Shown here piece after piece: positions 1 to 7,841 of a stretch of 18,049 bases of DNA. The stretch is from assembly GCA_031257955.1 (NCBI GenBank), contig JAIRNQ010000037.1, forward strand, positions 1 to 18,049. Reading direction: 5' to 3'. This DNA is from Deltaproteobacteria bacterium. GTDB lineage: Bacteria > Desulfobacterota > Desulfarculia > Adiutricales > Adiutricaceae. The notes beneath the pieces were generated by a model. That model searched no databases, was not told the DNA's origin, and was given only the letters and a program-made list of their open reading frames with translations. The stretch's first letter is position 1; each line of letters begins with the position of its first letter. A program made the position numbers and the translations under genes.

Positions 1-1209
1 GTGACCATGCTGGCCATGACCAAAGGTATACGGGAGATAATCACCTACAATCGCCAAGAGGCCTCCATCGCAAAAATGGCCCGGGCCATTAACAGATCCT
101 TTAAGGCCAGAATCTTCACCGGTTTTAGCGTCACGGTCCCGTCCCTGATCATGGAATCCGTGGGCTTCAGTACCATAGGGGGTATAGTCATATACTTGCT
201 CTGGCAGCACGTCCCTATGGAGGAGATCGTCGCCGCCGCCTCCATTTTAATGCTGACCGCTTGGAGGATTCTGCCCATAGTTTCCCGAAGCTTAGGCTAC
301 AGCGTAGCCATAAGGCTCACTAAACCCATGGCCATGCTATGCTTGGATCTATTGGAGACCTTCACCAAAGAAGATCCGGAACCCAGGGCCATTCCGGATC
401 CCGATTTTAAGTTTCGACAAAACCTAGCCCTAATAGACGCCACTTTCCAGTACCCCGACTCCGAGGCCAAACCGATCCAAAATTTCAACATACGTATCGA
501 AAAAGGCCAAAACGTAGGCCTCATCGGCCCCTCCGGTGCCGGCAAGACCACCTTGGCGCTTCTCCTCTCCGGGTTGGTCGCCCCGGTCGAAGGGCACTTT
601 GAGATCGACGGCAAGGTCCCCAACCGCCAAGAGTTGGCCGCCTATATGTTGAAGATGGGTTACGTCCCCCAAACTCCCCTTCTCATGGAAGGGACCCTGG
701 CCGACAACGTGGCCTTCAGCCAGTGGGGACAGGAATACGATCGGGGCAAGGTCTTGGAAGCCTGCGAGCTGGCCGCCCTGGATTTTGTGGTCAGGGATCC
801 CGACAAACTGGATCTTAAGCTCTCCGGGACCGCCGACCGGACCCTCTCCGGGGGCGAGGCCCAGAGGGTGGCCATAGCCCGGGCCCTCTTCGCCGACCCC
901 GAGGTCATAATCTTCGACGAAGCCACCAGCGCCCTCGACCAAGCCAACGAAGGCATAATCCGAAACACCATCCGCCGGCTCAAGGGCCAAATTACCACCA
1001 TCGTCATCGCCCACCGCCTAAGCACGGTTGAAGATTGTGACGTTGTCTACTGGCTGGAAGCCGGGCGGATTAAAAAATTTGGTCCACCTTCAGAAATCAT
1101 TCCCTTATATAAAGAAACCTTTAGCGCCGACGAACTGAACGCCGTCCCCGCCCCGGCCGCTACCCCCGATGCCACTGGCGCCACTGGCCCAACTGGCCTG
1201 CCGCACTGA
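1..1209 (+). CDS. ABC exporter, fused membrane/ATPase subunit (5' partial)
   Basis: C-terminal part of an ABC exporter half-transporter that couples ATP hydrolysis to export of an unknown substrate, perhaps a lipid-linked or glycan compound. Visible residues about 1-120 are the end of the transmembrane domain, with hydrophobic segments near 49-68 and 78-97. The nucleotide-binding domain follows: Walker A GPSGAGKTT (176-184), Q-loop YVPQ (221-224), signature LSGGEAQ (282-288), Walker B VIIFDE (302-307, catalytic Glu307) and H-loop His338. Fused exporters of this class usually have nearly 600 residues, so roughly 190 are missing upstream; the GTG at base 1 is the window edge, not a supported start. 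The C-terminus ends in a Pro/Ala/Thr/Gly-rich tail (about 381-402) unlike the usual ABC end. A hairpin and the next operon's promoter follow. The class is secure; the substrate is not. Confidence 0.93.
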   Translation: MTMLAMTKGIREIITYNRQEASIAKMARAINRSFKARIFTGFSVTVPSLIMESVGFSTIGGIVIYLLWQHVPMEEIVAAASILMLTAWRILPIVSRSLGYSVAIRLTKPMAMLCLDLLETFTKEDPEPRAIPDPDFKFRQNLALIDATFQYPDSEAKPIQNFNIRIEKGQNVGLIGPSGAGKTTLALLLSGLVAPVEGHFEIDGKVPNRQELAAYMLKMGYVPQTPLLMEGTLADNVAFSQWGQEYDRGKVLEACELAALDFVVRDPDKLDLKLSGTADRTLSGGEAQRVAIARALFADPEVIIFDEATSALDQANEGIIRNTIRRLKGQITTIVIAHRLSTVEDCDVVYWLEAGRIKKFGPPSEIIPLYKETFSADELNAVPAPAATPDATGATGPTGLPH

Positions 1210-1263
1210 GGGGAACCCCGTGCCATCCCCCGAAGCGGATTCCCTTTGGCCGGCGGCGATTTA

Positions 1264-1290
1264 CCCGGGCCCAAATTGGGGCACGCCGGG
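1264..1290 (+). terminator. Hairpin after the ABC gene, candidate terminator
   Basis: Outer arms CCCGG (1264-1268) and CCGGG (1286-1290) enclose inner arms GCCC (1269-1272) and GGGC (1279-1282), with a small asymmetric bulge. Only three T follow, so Rho-independent termination is plausible but weak. The hairpin abuts the -35 box of the next promoter, so a transcript boundary here makes sense. Confidence 0.4.
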
Positions 1291-1291
1291 T

Positions 1292-1320
1292 TTGACAATA
1301 TCGAGGCGCTGGGCTAGAAT
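1292..1320 (+). promoter_or_regulatory. Sigma70-type promoter of the MoxR operon
   Basis: Perfect -35 TTGACA (1292-1297), 17-bp spacer, -10 TAGAAT (1315-1320, 5 of 6 to consensus). Transcription would begin near 1327, leaving a leader of about 43 nt before the ATG at 1370. This also argues against any translation start upstream of 1327 in that frame. No operator is obvious. Confidence 0.75.
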
Positions 1321-1369
1321 CAGGCCACATTTGGGACCTGGGCTTATCCCAAAAGCTTCCAATCACACC

Positions 1370-2290
1370 ATGTTTAATATAACCGACCCGAACCTTAACG
1401 ACGATTCTAAGACCGCTCGCGGAAGCCGCCGGACGGCCCCGCCGGTCTCCCCGGTCGCCCTCCTAGCCGCCATTCTAGCCGCCGCCCTTATGCTGACCGC
1501 CGCTTTTCTTGCCCCGGCCAGGGCCCAAGCCCAGGCGACGGGACAAGTCCAGGCGGAGGAGAAGGCGTCGGCTGAGGCCCAAGTCCAGGCTGAGGGGCAG
1601 GCACCGGCGGAAGCTCAAGAGGGCTTTGGGGGCCAGCCCGGTTCGGCCTGGGCGGAACCGGAGAGGGCCAGGGCGATTTTCCTCGATTCGGCCAAGCGAC
1701 TTAACTTGCAAACCAAGCCTGGCGGCGACTTTGTCACGGAAAAAATGCCCGACCCCATTCTGTTTCCCAAGGAAATTTTTATCGTCCTGGGTGCCGGGCT
1801 GGGCCTTTTTTTTCTTTTTTTTCTCGTCAGGGCCATCATCAAGTCGAAGAGGGCCGCCAAAAAATCTGACCCGGACAAGAAACCGACCGAGGATGGGGAT
1901 GATTTGGATACCGAAGCCCTGGAAGCGACCGGGCTTAAGGCCGATCTCTTGGCCAGCCAAGGCTTTATCACCGAGGCCATGCATGCCCTGCTCCTTGAGA
2001 CCATCGAGGAACTAAAAAACCAAAAGAACATGTCCTTTCCCAACTCCCACACCAGCCGGGAGATCGCCGGTAGCCTCAACTTGGGCCACGCCGCGACCAA
2101 ATGCCTGGGTGATATCGTGACCGCCGTCGAACCGACCTGGTTCGGGGAAGCCAAACCCGACATTAACCAATACCTCGGCCTTAAGGCTACCTTCGACGCT
2201 TTTCTTGATATCCTCTCACCCGGACGGACACAAAAGTCCTACCACTTGGGCCTTTCCGAAAACGGCCAGCCGGCCGGCCTTGCGGGGTAA
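1370..2290 (+). CDS. DUF4129-type membrane protein
   Basis: 306-residue membrane protein, first gene of the operon. Residues 28-50 are hydrophobic and end in LAPARAQA, a possible signal-peptidase site or an uncleaved anchor. Next come an Ala/Gln/Glu-rich low-complexity stretch (52-85), a second transmembrane segment (about 134-156), a charged linker and a cytoplasmic C-terminal domain. The segment around 190-235 (helix with GFITEAMHALLLETIEEL, then HTSREIAGSL) resembles the end of DUF4129 domains, which recur beside MoxR, DUF58 and DUF4350 genes. The ATG at 1370 is chosen because the promoter starts transcripts near 1327; no clear Shine-Dalgarno precedes it. The frame is open back to 1169, but that part lies mostly upstream of the likely transcript start. 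Function unknown. The family call rests on this segment plus context. Confidence 0.72.
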   Translation: MFNITDPNLNDDSKTARGSRRTAPPVSPVALLAAILAAALMLTAAFLAPARAQAQATGQVQAEEKASAEAQVQAEGQAPAEAQEGFGGQPGSAWAEPERARAIFLDSAKRLNLQTKPGGDFVTEKMPDPILFPKEIFIVLGAGLGLFFLFFLVRAIIKSKRAAKKSDPDKKPTEDGDDLDTEALEATGLKADLLASQGFITEAMHALLLETIEELKNQKNMSFPNSHTSREIAGSLNLGHAATKCLGDIVTAVEPTWFGEAKPDINQYLGLKATFDAFLDILSPGRTQKSYHLGLSENGQPAGLAG

Positions 2291-2294
2291 CGTT

Positions 2295-3812
2295 TTGCCA
2301 ACAGCTGGCCGAAAAAAACGGCTCTTTCTTTTATTGGGGGTCCTAGCGGCGGTAGTCATCTTCGTTCTCTTGATCCTGAAGGTGGCCGTTCCCAAAGCTA
2401 AAGACCGGGATCCCAATTACGGCCGGACCTCTGACGCCAGCAGTTTTTCCATTTCCTCGGTGGGCTTCGCCGGCCTGCACGATCTCTTGTCCAAAGCCGG
2501 CGGCCCGGAAGTTAAGCGCTTATACTACCAATCCGAAGAATCGATTAACGATCTCTTTATCATACAAGACATTTACTACTACGGTTCCCCATTGTGGCAG
2601 ATAATCCAGGATGCGGAAGCCGAGGCCAAGGAAGCCAAGGCCCCTGAGGCCGAGGCCAGGGAAGCCGAACAGGGCACGGGTGATTCTCAGGGGGCAGCCC
2701 CTGAGGCCGCGGCCACGGAAGCCGTGGCCACGGAGGCCGTTAAGGATAAGGGCGATAAAGCGAACAGGAAATTCAAGGCCTTGGTGTTCGAGGATAAATG
2801 GGACTATTATGATCATCCCAAAGTACGGGGCTGGGTGAGCGACCAGGAGTTGACCAATTTCGAGTATTACGGCTCCATTGTCCACAACGTTTCCACGGAA
2901 ACCTTCTTCCCCAAACTCTTGCCCAAACCTTGGCCCAAAGCCGAAAGTTTTTATTCCGTCGCCGGGTTGCCGGCCCCAAGCGGCACCGACTCCATCGTTC
3001 TTTTCTGTAACAACGACGATAACGGGGTGGAAACCATCGTCGGCGCCGAAGGTAATTTGTTGGTGGGTAGGGTTGAAACGCCCACGAGCGTTATCTACTT
3101 CATCTCGGACCCGGACGTGGCCAACAACCAGGGCCTGGGCAAAGGCCGAAACGCCGCCTTTATCATAGGGCTTATAAAATACATCCTGGCTAGGGAAGGA
3201 CTTTCGGGCGTGGCCTTTCACGAGCCCAGCCTGCGCGATAATACGTTAGAACGTCTATACTCTGAGCCTTATTTTGGGCCCCTTTTGGAGTTTCCCCTGA
3301 TCATCGTGACCAATCTCGCCGTTTTGGCCGCCCTGATCTTTTCGGCCGCTTTGGGCTGGACCTTCGGCGGGGTGGGCAGACTTCCCGGCGGGATCGGGTT
3401 GGGACAAGCCGCCCACGGCTTCGGGAAGTTGAAGCTCATCGACAACAGTTCACGTCTCATGGCCCGGCCCAATTTGTTGCCCGCGGTCCTGGCCGCCTAT
3501 CAAAAAATGACCGTGCAGTTGGCCGAAAAAACCGTGCACGTCCCGAGGCACCCCGGTGAAAGCGAAGCCGGCTGGCTCAAACGGATGGCCAAGACCAAAG
3601 GGCTTCGGCCCGGATCGCTAGGCGGCCAAAGCGTCGGCCAATACGACCTTGGACTCGAACCCCTCTCAAGGGAGCAATCCGGTGTAGCCGCCGGGAAGGT
3701 TAGGCTTATCGGCACCTCTGAGGAAAAACTTATATCTAGCGCTTTAAAGTTGTATGAATTCCGGAAGGAGTTAGAAAGTGGATCTAGCCACCCTGGCCGT
3801 AGTGGCCAATGA
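2295..3812 (+). CDS. DUF4350-type membrane protein
   Basis: About 505 residues if translation starts at the TTG at 2295, four bases after the upstream stop, with a GGGG (2284-2287) about 7 nt before it. An in-frame TTG at 2205 exists but would only add residues overlapping the DUF4129 gene. A membrane segment near 10-30 is followed by a large extracytoplasmic region, a second segment near 342-366 and a cytoplasmic tail. The start of the outer region (SSFSISSVGFAGLHDLLSKAG) and a segment before the second helix (VIYFISDPDVANNQGL, then NAAFIIGLIKYI) fit DUF4350, a fold related to glutamine-amidotransferase-like domains. An Ala/Glu-rich insert of about 50 residues (near 106-155) interrupts the domain. 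The 3' end overlaps moxR by 35 bp. Its role in the cluster is unknown; it may recognise a ligand or partner in the envelope. Confidence 0.75.
   Translation: MPTAGRKKRLFLLLGVLAAVVIFVLLILKVAVPKAKDRDPNYGRTSDASSFSISSVGFAGLHDLLSKAGGPEVKRLYYQSEESINDLFIIQDIYYYGSPLWQIIQDAEAEAKEAKAPEAEAREAEQGTGDSQGAAPEAAATEAVATEAVKDKGDKANRKFKALVFEDKWDYYDHPKVRGWVSDQELTNFEYYGSIVHNVSTETFFPKLLPKPWPKAESFYSVAGLPAPSGTDSIVLFCNNDDNGVETIVGAEGNLLVGRVETPTSVIYFISDPDVANNQGLGKGRNAAFIIGLIKYILAREGLSGVAFHEPSLRDNTLERLYSEPYFGPLLEFPLIIVTNLAVLAALIFSAALGWTFGGVGRLPGGIGLGQAAHGFGKLKLIDNSSRLMARPNLLPAVLAAYQKMTVQLAEKTVHVPRHPGESEAGWLKRMAKTKGLRPGSLGGQSVGQYDLGLEPLSREQSGVAAGKVRLIGTSEEKLISSALKLYEFRKELESGSSHPGRSGQ
3763..3770 (+). promoter_or_regulatory. 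Strong ribosome binding site fixing the MoxR GTG start
   Basis: GGAAGGAG lies 7 nt before the GTG at 3778, inside the end of the DUF4350 reading frame. It is the best Shine-Dalgarno of the operon and makes the GTG start secure despite the overlap. Confidence 0.75.
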
Positions 3813-4734
3813 TCTGAGAAACGAGATCGCCAAGGTCCTGGTCGGCCAGGCCAGGGCCGTGGATCTTTTATTGGCCAGCCTCCTCTCCGGGGGTCACGTT
3901 TTGTTGGAAGGCGTGCCCGGGACCGGCAAGACCCTGTTGGTCCAGACCCTGGCTGGGGCCCTGGCCCTGGAGTTTGGGCGCATCCAGTTCACACCCGACA
4001 TGATGCCAGGGGACATACTGGGGACCAACCTCTTTAACTTCCAGACCAACGAGTTCACCCTGACCCAGGGCCCCATATTTACGCAAATACTCTTAGCCGA
4101 CGAAATCAACCGCACCCCGCCCAAGACCCAAGCCGCCTTGCTTCAGGCTATGAACGAACGAAAGGTGACCATCGACCGCAAGACTATCCCCTTGGGTTCG
4201 GAATTCATGGTCGTGGCCACCCAAAACCCCATCGAGCAGCAAGGGACCTATCCTCTGCCCGAAGCCCAACTGGACCGCTTCCTATTTAAGGTGACCATCG
4301 ATTATCCCCAACGGGAGGAAGAGATCGAGGTGGTCCGACGCCATGGCCGGGGGACGATCATGCCCGAGCTGGCGCAAATCGGGCTACGGCAAGTCATTAA
4401 CGCCGAGGGGCTAAGGCAAGCCAGGGAGGTCGTGGCTTCGGTGCTGGTATCCAACGAGATCTTGGCCTACGTGGTCGATCTGATTCGGGCCACCCGGACC
4501 AGCCCCATTATAGAGACCGGGGCCTCCACCAGGGCCGCCACCATGCTAGCCTCAGTTTCCAGGGCCTGGGCAGCCCTTTGGGGCCGAAATTACGTCATTC
4601 CCGACGACGTAAAGTTTTTGGTAAAGCCCCTACTGCGCCACCGCTTGATTATGACCCCAGCCGCCGACATGGACGGCATTGCCCCCGACCAGGCCGTCGA
4701 AGCCATCCTGACCCAGATCCCGGCCCCGAGATGA
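3778..4734 (+). CDS. MoxR-family AAA+ ATPase
   Basis: 318-residue AAA+ ATPase of the MoxR family (AAA_3 plus lid domain), close to the usual length. MoxR proteins act as oligomeric chaperone-like ATPases that activate or assemble partners, typically vWA-domain proteins encoded alongside. Visible motifs: Walker A GVPGTGKT (45-52), PDMMPGDILG (73-82), Walker B LLADEINR (105-112), sensor 1 ATQNP (147-151), arginine-finger region PEAQLDRF (161-168) and a lid-domain GASTRA motif. The start is GTG with a strong ribosome binding site. The stop overlaps the DUF58 start as ATGA, so the two are probably translationally coupled, which fits a physical MoxR-DUF58 partnership. All catalytic motifs look intact, and unlike its neighbours this protein has no low-complexity segment. 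The physiological substrate is unknown. Confidence 0.95.
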   Translation: MDLATLAVVANDLRNEIAKVLVGQARAVDLLLASLLSGGHVLLEGVPGTGKTLLVQTLAGALALEFGRIQFTPDMMPGDILGTNLFNFQTNEFTLTQGPIFTQILLADEINRTPPKTQAALLQAMNERKVTIDRKTIPLGSEFMVVATQNPIEQQGTYPLPEAQLDRFLFKVTIDYPQREEEIEVVRRHGRGTIMPELAQIGLRQVINAEGLRQAREVVASVLVSNEILAYVVDLIRATRTSPIIETGASTRAATMLASVSRAWAALWGRNYVIPDDVKFLVKPLLRHRLIMTPAADMDGIAPDQAVEAILTQIPAPR

Positions 4735-6305
4735 ACTACCCCAATCCGCCTGGCCCGCCTGGCCCGCCTTACCCACCCGGTCCTCTCGGACCGCACGGAC
4801 AGCCCAGGGCGCCCTTCCCGTCTGGCATTCCTGGCCCGCCTTACCCACCCGGTCCTCTCGGACCGCACGGACAGCCCGGGGTGCCCTTCCCGCCTGGCAT
4901 TCCCGGCCCGCTCGGAGCGCTTGGGCCGCCCAGGCCTCCCCGGCCGCCAAAGCCGACCAAGCCTAAGCCGCCCGTCTCCCGTATGGTTCGCCCCACCACC
5001 CGGCTGGCTTGGCTTTTCGCCCTGTCGGTACCCCTTTCCGCCTTGCTATTGGCCGGCTTTAAGAGCCATTACGCCTGGGCCCTGATTTACCCGGGAGTTT
5101 GCCTCCTAGTCGGCCTTACAGAGTTTATGTTGGGTAGGCTCATGTCGGTGGAGGTAAAGTACGAGTACCCCACGGTAACGCCGTTGGGGCAAGAGGCCAT
5201 TATTTACGCCCATCTAGCCACCGCCAAGAAAAGTCCGGGCTATAAGCCTATCTTTGAGTTGGTCATCGAATTGATGGGCCCCTTGGCCGACGCGGACTCC
5301 CCCAAGGTCACCGGGACCATGACGGCCAGGGCCTTGGATTTTACGGTGGCCATAAGCCCCAAGCGGCGGGGACGGCTGGATTACAAAACACTCTGGCTTC
5401 GCTGGAAAGGCCCTTTCGGCCTTGTCCACTTCGTAAAAAAACTGCGCATGGAAGGCCACTTCACCGACGTCGTTCAATCGGTTAAGGGCGTCCACGAGGC
5501 GGCCCTGTCGTTTTTTTTACGGGAGACCGAGCCTGGCCAGAAGAGTTTGCCTTTTAGGGGTGAGGGCACCGAGTTCGATTCGCTGGTCGAATACTACCAG
5601 GGCATGGATCACCGAACCATTGACTGGAAACGCTCAGCCCGCCACCACAAGCTTTTGGCCAAGGATTTTAGGCAGGAGAGAAACCACAACGTTATCCTGG
5701 CCTTCGATACCGGTCGTCTCATGACCGAGCCGGTTTACGGCCTCCCCAAGCTCGACCATTACGTCAAAGCGGCCCTTCTGATGGCCTGGGTGGGCCTCCA
5801 AAGCGGCGATAGGGTCGGGGCGGTGGATTTCTCCCTAACCTTTAAGGCTTTTTTAAAGCCGGGCGGAAACGCCTCGTTTTTTTCCCGAATCCAGCGCTTC
5901 ACCGCCGGACTCTCCTACGGCCAGGACGAGACCAACTTCGCCGCTTCGCTGGCCGAACTGCGCACCCGGGTGCCCCAGCGCTCGCTAATTATTTTTTTCA
6001 CCGAGTTTATAGACGTCATCACCGCCGAGTTCATGATCGAGGCCCTGGCGGCTCTCGCCAAAAAACACGCCGTGATCTTCGTCTGCACCCCTGACCCGCT
6101 CCTGGAAAACCTCAGGGACAAAAAACCGACCAGCGGCCTGGATCTGGCCGGATCCGTCATAGCCGACAGCTTTATCCGAGATCGGGCCATAGTTCTGCAG
6201 CGGGTGACCCGCCTGGGCGTCCAGGCCGTTAGCGTCCCGCCCAAGGCCCTTTCCACGGCCATCCTAAACAAATACCTGACCATTAAACAAAGGGGCCTTC
6301 TCTGA
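4731..6305 (+). CDS. DUF58 / vWA-like membrane-anchored protein with collagen-like N-terminus
   Basis: 524 residues. Residues 1-82 are a Gly-Pro-Pro-rich, collagen-like tract ending in a Pro/Lys-rich segment. Two membrane helices follow (about 92-110 and 115-135), then the DUF58 core and a C-terminal vWA-like region. DUF58 hallmarks are GTEFDSLVEYYQG (279-291), TIDWKRSAR (296-304) and DFRQERNHNVILAFDTGRLM (312-331). The metal-site motif DxSxS of true vWA domains reads DTGRL (326-330); from memory, DUF58 members in this type of cluster often have this form, so metal binding may be lost. TEFID (424-428) replaces the usual T-D near the second vWA acidic site. The start is fixed by the ATGA overlap with moxR. 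It is the likely direct client or partner of MoxR at the inner membrane. Without the N-terminal tract the length is typical. Confidence 0.9.
   Translation: MNYPNPPGPPGPPYPPGPLGPHGQPRAPFPSGIPGPPYPPGPLGPHGQPGVPFPPGIPGPLGALGPPRPPRPPKPTKPKPPVSRMVRPTTRLAWLFALSVPLSALLLAGFKSHYAWALIYPGVCLLVGLTEFMLGRLMSVEVKYEYPTVTPLGQEAIIYAHLATAKKSPGYKPIFELVIELMGPLADADSPKVTGTMTARALDFTVAISPKRRGRLDYKTLWLRWKGPFGLVHFVKKLRMEGHFTDVVQSVKGVHEAALSFFLRETEPGQKSLPFRGEGTEFDSLVEYYQGMDHRTIDWKRSARHHKLLAKDFRQERNHNVILAFDTGRLMTEPVYGLPKLDHYVKAALLMAWVGLQSGDRVGAVDFSLTFKAFLKPGGNASFFSRIQRFTAGLSYGQDETNFAASLAELRTRVPQRSLIIFFTEFIDVITAEFMIEALAALAKKHAVIFVCTPDPLLENLRDKKPTSGLDLAGSVIADSFIRDRAIVLQRVTRLGVQAVSVPPKALSTAILNKYLTIKQRGLL
4758..4901 (+). repeat. 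72-bp tandem duplication in the collagen-like tract
   Basis: Two in-frame copies of a 72-bp unit (4758-4829 and 4830-4901), each encoding 24 residues with the order GPPYPPGPLGPHGQP then PFP and GIP. The first 47 bases of the copies are identical and the rest differ at a few positions, pointing to a recent duplication. Confidence 0.9.
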
Positions 6306-6348
6306 AAGCGCCCCCGCCCCGGGCGGAGCTTTCTTTTCCGGAGTCCGG

Positions 6349-7794
6349 ATGAGCCAAGACCGAAACGACATACCCCCCGGCCAATGGTACCCCCCGCCGG
6401 GAACGCCCCAGGAAACGCCCCAGGGGCCGTCCCAGGGGCCGCAGGCAAGGCAATGGGGACCGCCGCAGGGGTCCCAGGGGGGCCAGCCCCAGGCGCGGCC
6501 GCAAGGTGCCCAATGGGCCCCGCCACCGGGGCCCCAGGGGGGCCAGCCACAAGGCCCGCCACAGGGCTCTCAATGGGGGCCGCCGCAGGGGTCCCAGGGG
6601 GGCCAGCCCCAGGCGCGGCCGCAGGGTTCTCAGTGGGGGCCGCCCCAGGGACCGCCGCAGGGGTCTCAATGGGGTCCGCCCCAGGGACCGCCGCAGGGGT
6701 CCCAATGGGGTCCGCCCCAGGGCCCACCGCAAGGTTCTCAGTGGGGGCCGAGTCCAGGGCCTTTGGCCCCTGCCGATGGGAACCGTCACGACGAAGACAT
6801 CCGGAGCGCCCGTTTTCGGAAGGGCCGGGAGGAGAGCTGGCGAAAGCTGGACGAGCTGGTCACCAAGTTGGAAAAGAAGGGCCTAAAGTCCTTGACCGAC
6901 AAGGAGGCCATCGATCTGCCCGTCCTTTACCAGGCCGAACTCTCGTCGTTGGCCGTGGCCAGGAACACCGTCCTGGATCGCTACCTCATCGGTTACCTGG
7001 AGGCCCTGTCGCTGCGAGCCTACTTAGCCGTTTATGGGCCCAGGGTCAGTCTAGTCGAGCTGGCCGGGAAGTTTCTTCGGACGGGCCTTCCCCAGGCCGT
7101 CTGGGCCCTGCGCTGGCATATTGTCGTATCTTTCTCGCTACTTTTCCTGGCCATCCTTTCCGGCTACGTGGCCGTGGTGGTCGATAACTCCAACTTTTCT
7201 TTATTCATATCCCACTCAGAGGCCGGGGGCCGAAATTTTTCGGCCACGCCGGACCAACTGGCCACCTTCATATATGGCAACTGGACCGGATTGAAAGACG
7301 CCTTGGTCCACTTCACCAATTTCCTCTTTCGCCACAATACCCAAGTGTCCATATTATGCTTTAGTTTGGGCTTTTTTCTTGGGGTCCCGACGACCCTTCT
7401 CCTGATTTACAACGGTCTGGCCCTGGGGGCCATGATTGGCCTCCACTTCGAGAAGGGCCTGGGGCTGGACTTCATCGGTTGGCTGAGCATACACGGGGTG
7501 ACTGAGCTTTCGGCCATCGTGTTGTCCGGGGCGGCCGGGTTGTGCGTGGCCGAGAAGGTGATAAGTCCCGGCCCGGGGGGAAGGTTAGCTAATTTGGCCA
7601 AACGTGGACGCGACGCGGCCTCGGTAATGATCGGGGTTATTATAATGCTGCTGGTGGCCGGCGTGCTGGAAGGCGTCTTTAGGCAGCTCATAGACCATAC
7701 CTTAATCCGGCTGGCCGTGGCCACCCTTACGGCCGCCTTTTGGGCTCTGTATTATTTGGGAGGGCGAACCCTCCCCAAGGACGAATCGGCTTAA
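6349..7794 (+). CDS. SpoIIM-family membrane protein with Gly-Pro-Gln repeat N-terminus
   Basis: 481 residues. Residues 1-140 are a Pro/Gln/Gly-rich repeat tract. Residues 150-220 form the soluble part typical of the family (FRKGREESWRKLDELVTKLE, then DLPVLYQAELSSLAVAR). Several membrane helices follow from about 257 to 470, including NTQVSILCFSLGFFLGVP (330-347) and HGVTELSAIVLSGAAGL (382-398), both family signatures. The family is named after sporulation protein SpoIIM, but members beside MoxR, DUF58 and RDD genes occur widely in non-sporulating bacteria; no sporulation role is implied. The ATG at 6349 has GGAG at 6340-6343, five bases upstream. It lies 43 bp after DUF58. Its job is unknown; a membrane scaffold or channel-like partner of the MoxR system is an inference from context. 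Confidence 0.88.
   Translation: MSQDRNDIPPGQWYPPPGTPQETPQGPSQGPQARQWGPPQGSQGGQPQARPQGAQWAPPPGPQGGQPQGPPQGSQWGPPQGSQGGQPQARPQGSQWGPPQGPPQGSQWGPPQGPPQGSQWGPPQGPPQGSQWGPSPGPLAPADGNRHDEDIRSARFRKGREESWRKLDELVTKLEKKGLKSLTDKEAIDLPVLYQAELSSLAVARNTVLDRYLIGYLEALSLRAYLAVYGPRVSLVELAGKFLRTGLPQAVWALRWHIVVSFSLLFLAILSGYVAVVVDNSNFSLFISHSEAGGRNFSATPDQLATFIYGNWTGLKDALVHFTNFLFRHNTQVSILCFSLGFFLGVPTTLLLIYNGLALGAMIGLHFEKGLGLDFIGWLSIHGVTELSAIVLSGAAGLCVAEKVISPGPGGRLANLAKRGRDAASVMIGVIIMLLVAGVLEGVFRQLIDHTLIRLAVATLTAAFWALYYLGGRTLPKDESA
6454..6750 (+). repeat. Nested 60-bp and 36-bp coding repeats
   Basis: TGG codons fall at 6454, 6514, 6574 and 6634 (60-bp steps), then 6670, 6706 and 6742 (36-bp steps). The 60-bp unit encodes 20 residues beginning WGPPQGSQGGQPQ; the 36-bp unit encodes WGPPQGPPQGSQ. 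Copies differ mainly at third positions, and all lengths are multiples of three, so copy changes keep the frame. Confidence 0.93.
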
Positions 7795-7841
7795 AACCGG
7801 GCCGTTTCCCCGACCGGGAGCCGGGGGTCGGTCAGGAGGAT

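Noticed and set aside
430..1014. Long minus-strand frame opposite the ABC ATPase domain
   Set aside because: It mirrors a gene with full ABC motifs; GC-rich third positions keep the opposite strand open. The translation has no family character.
1169..1369. Upstream extension of the DUF4129 gene overlapping the ABC gene
   Set aside because: It would start before the strong promoter at 1292-1320, and the added residues have no signal-peptide or domain character.
2520..3221. 233-residue minus-strand frame opposite the DUF4350 gene
   Set aside because: Repetitive Gly/Leu/Phe-rich translation with no motifs, opposite a gene supported by operon context.
6454..6750. CRISPR-like regular repeats
   Set aside because: The repeats are contiguous with no unique spacers, in frame and coding.
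5915..6789. Minus-strand frames rich in Gly-Ala-Pro or Leu-Gly-Arg repeats, and a + frame at 6384-7187
   Set aside because: They are other-frame readings of the 60/36-bp repeats in the SpoIIM-like gene; the chosen frame alone continues into a recognised domain.
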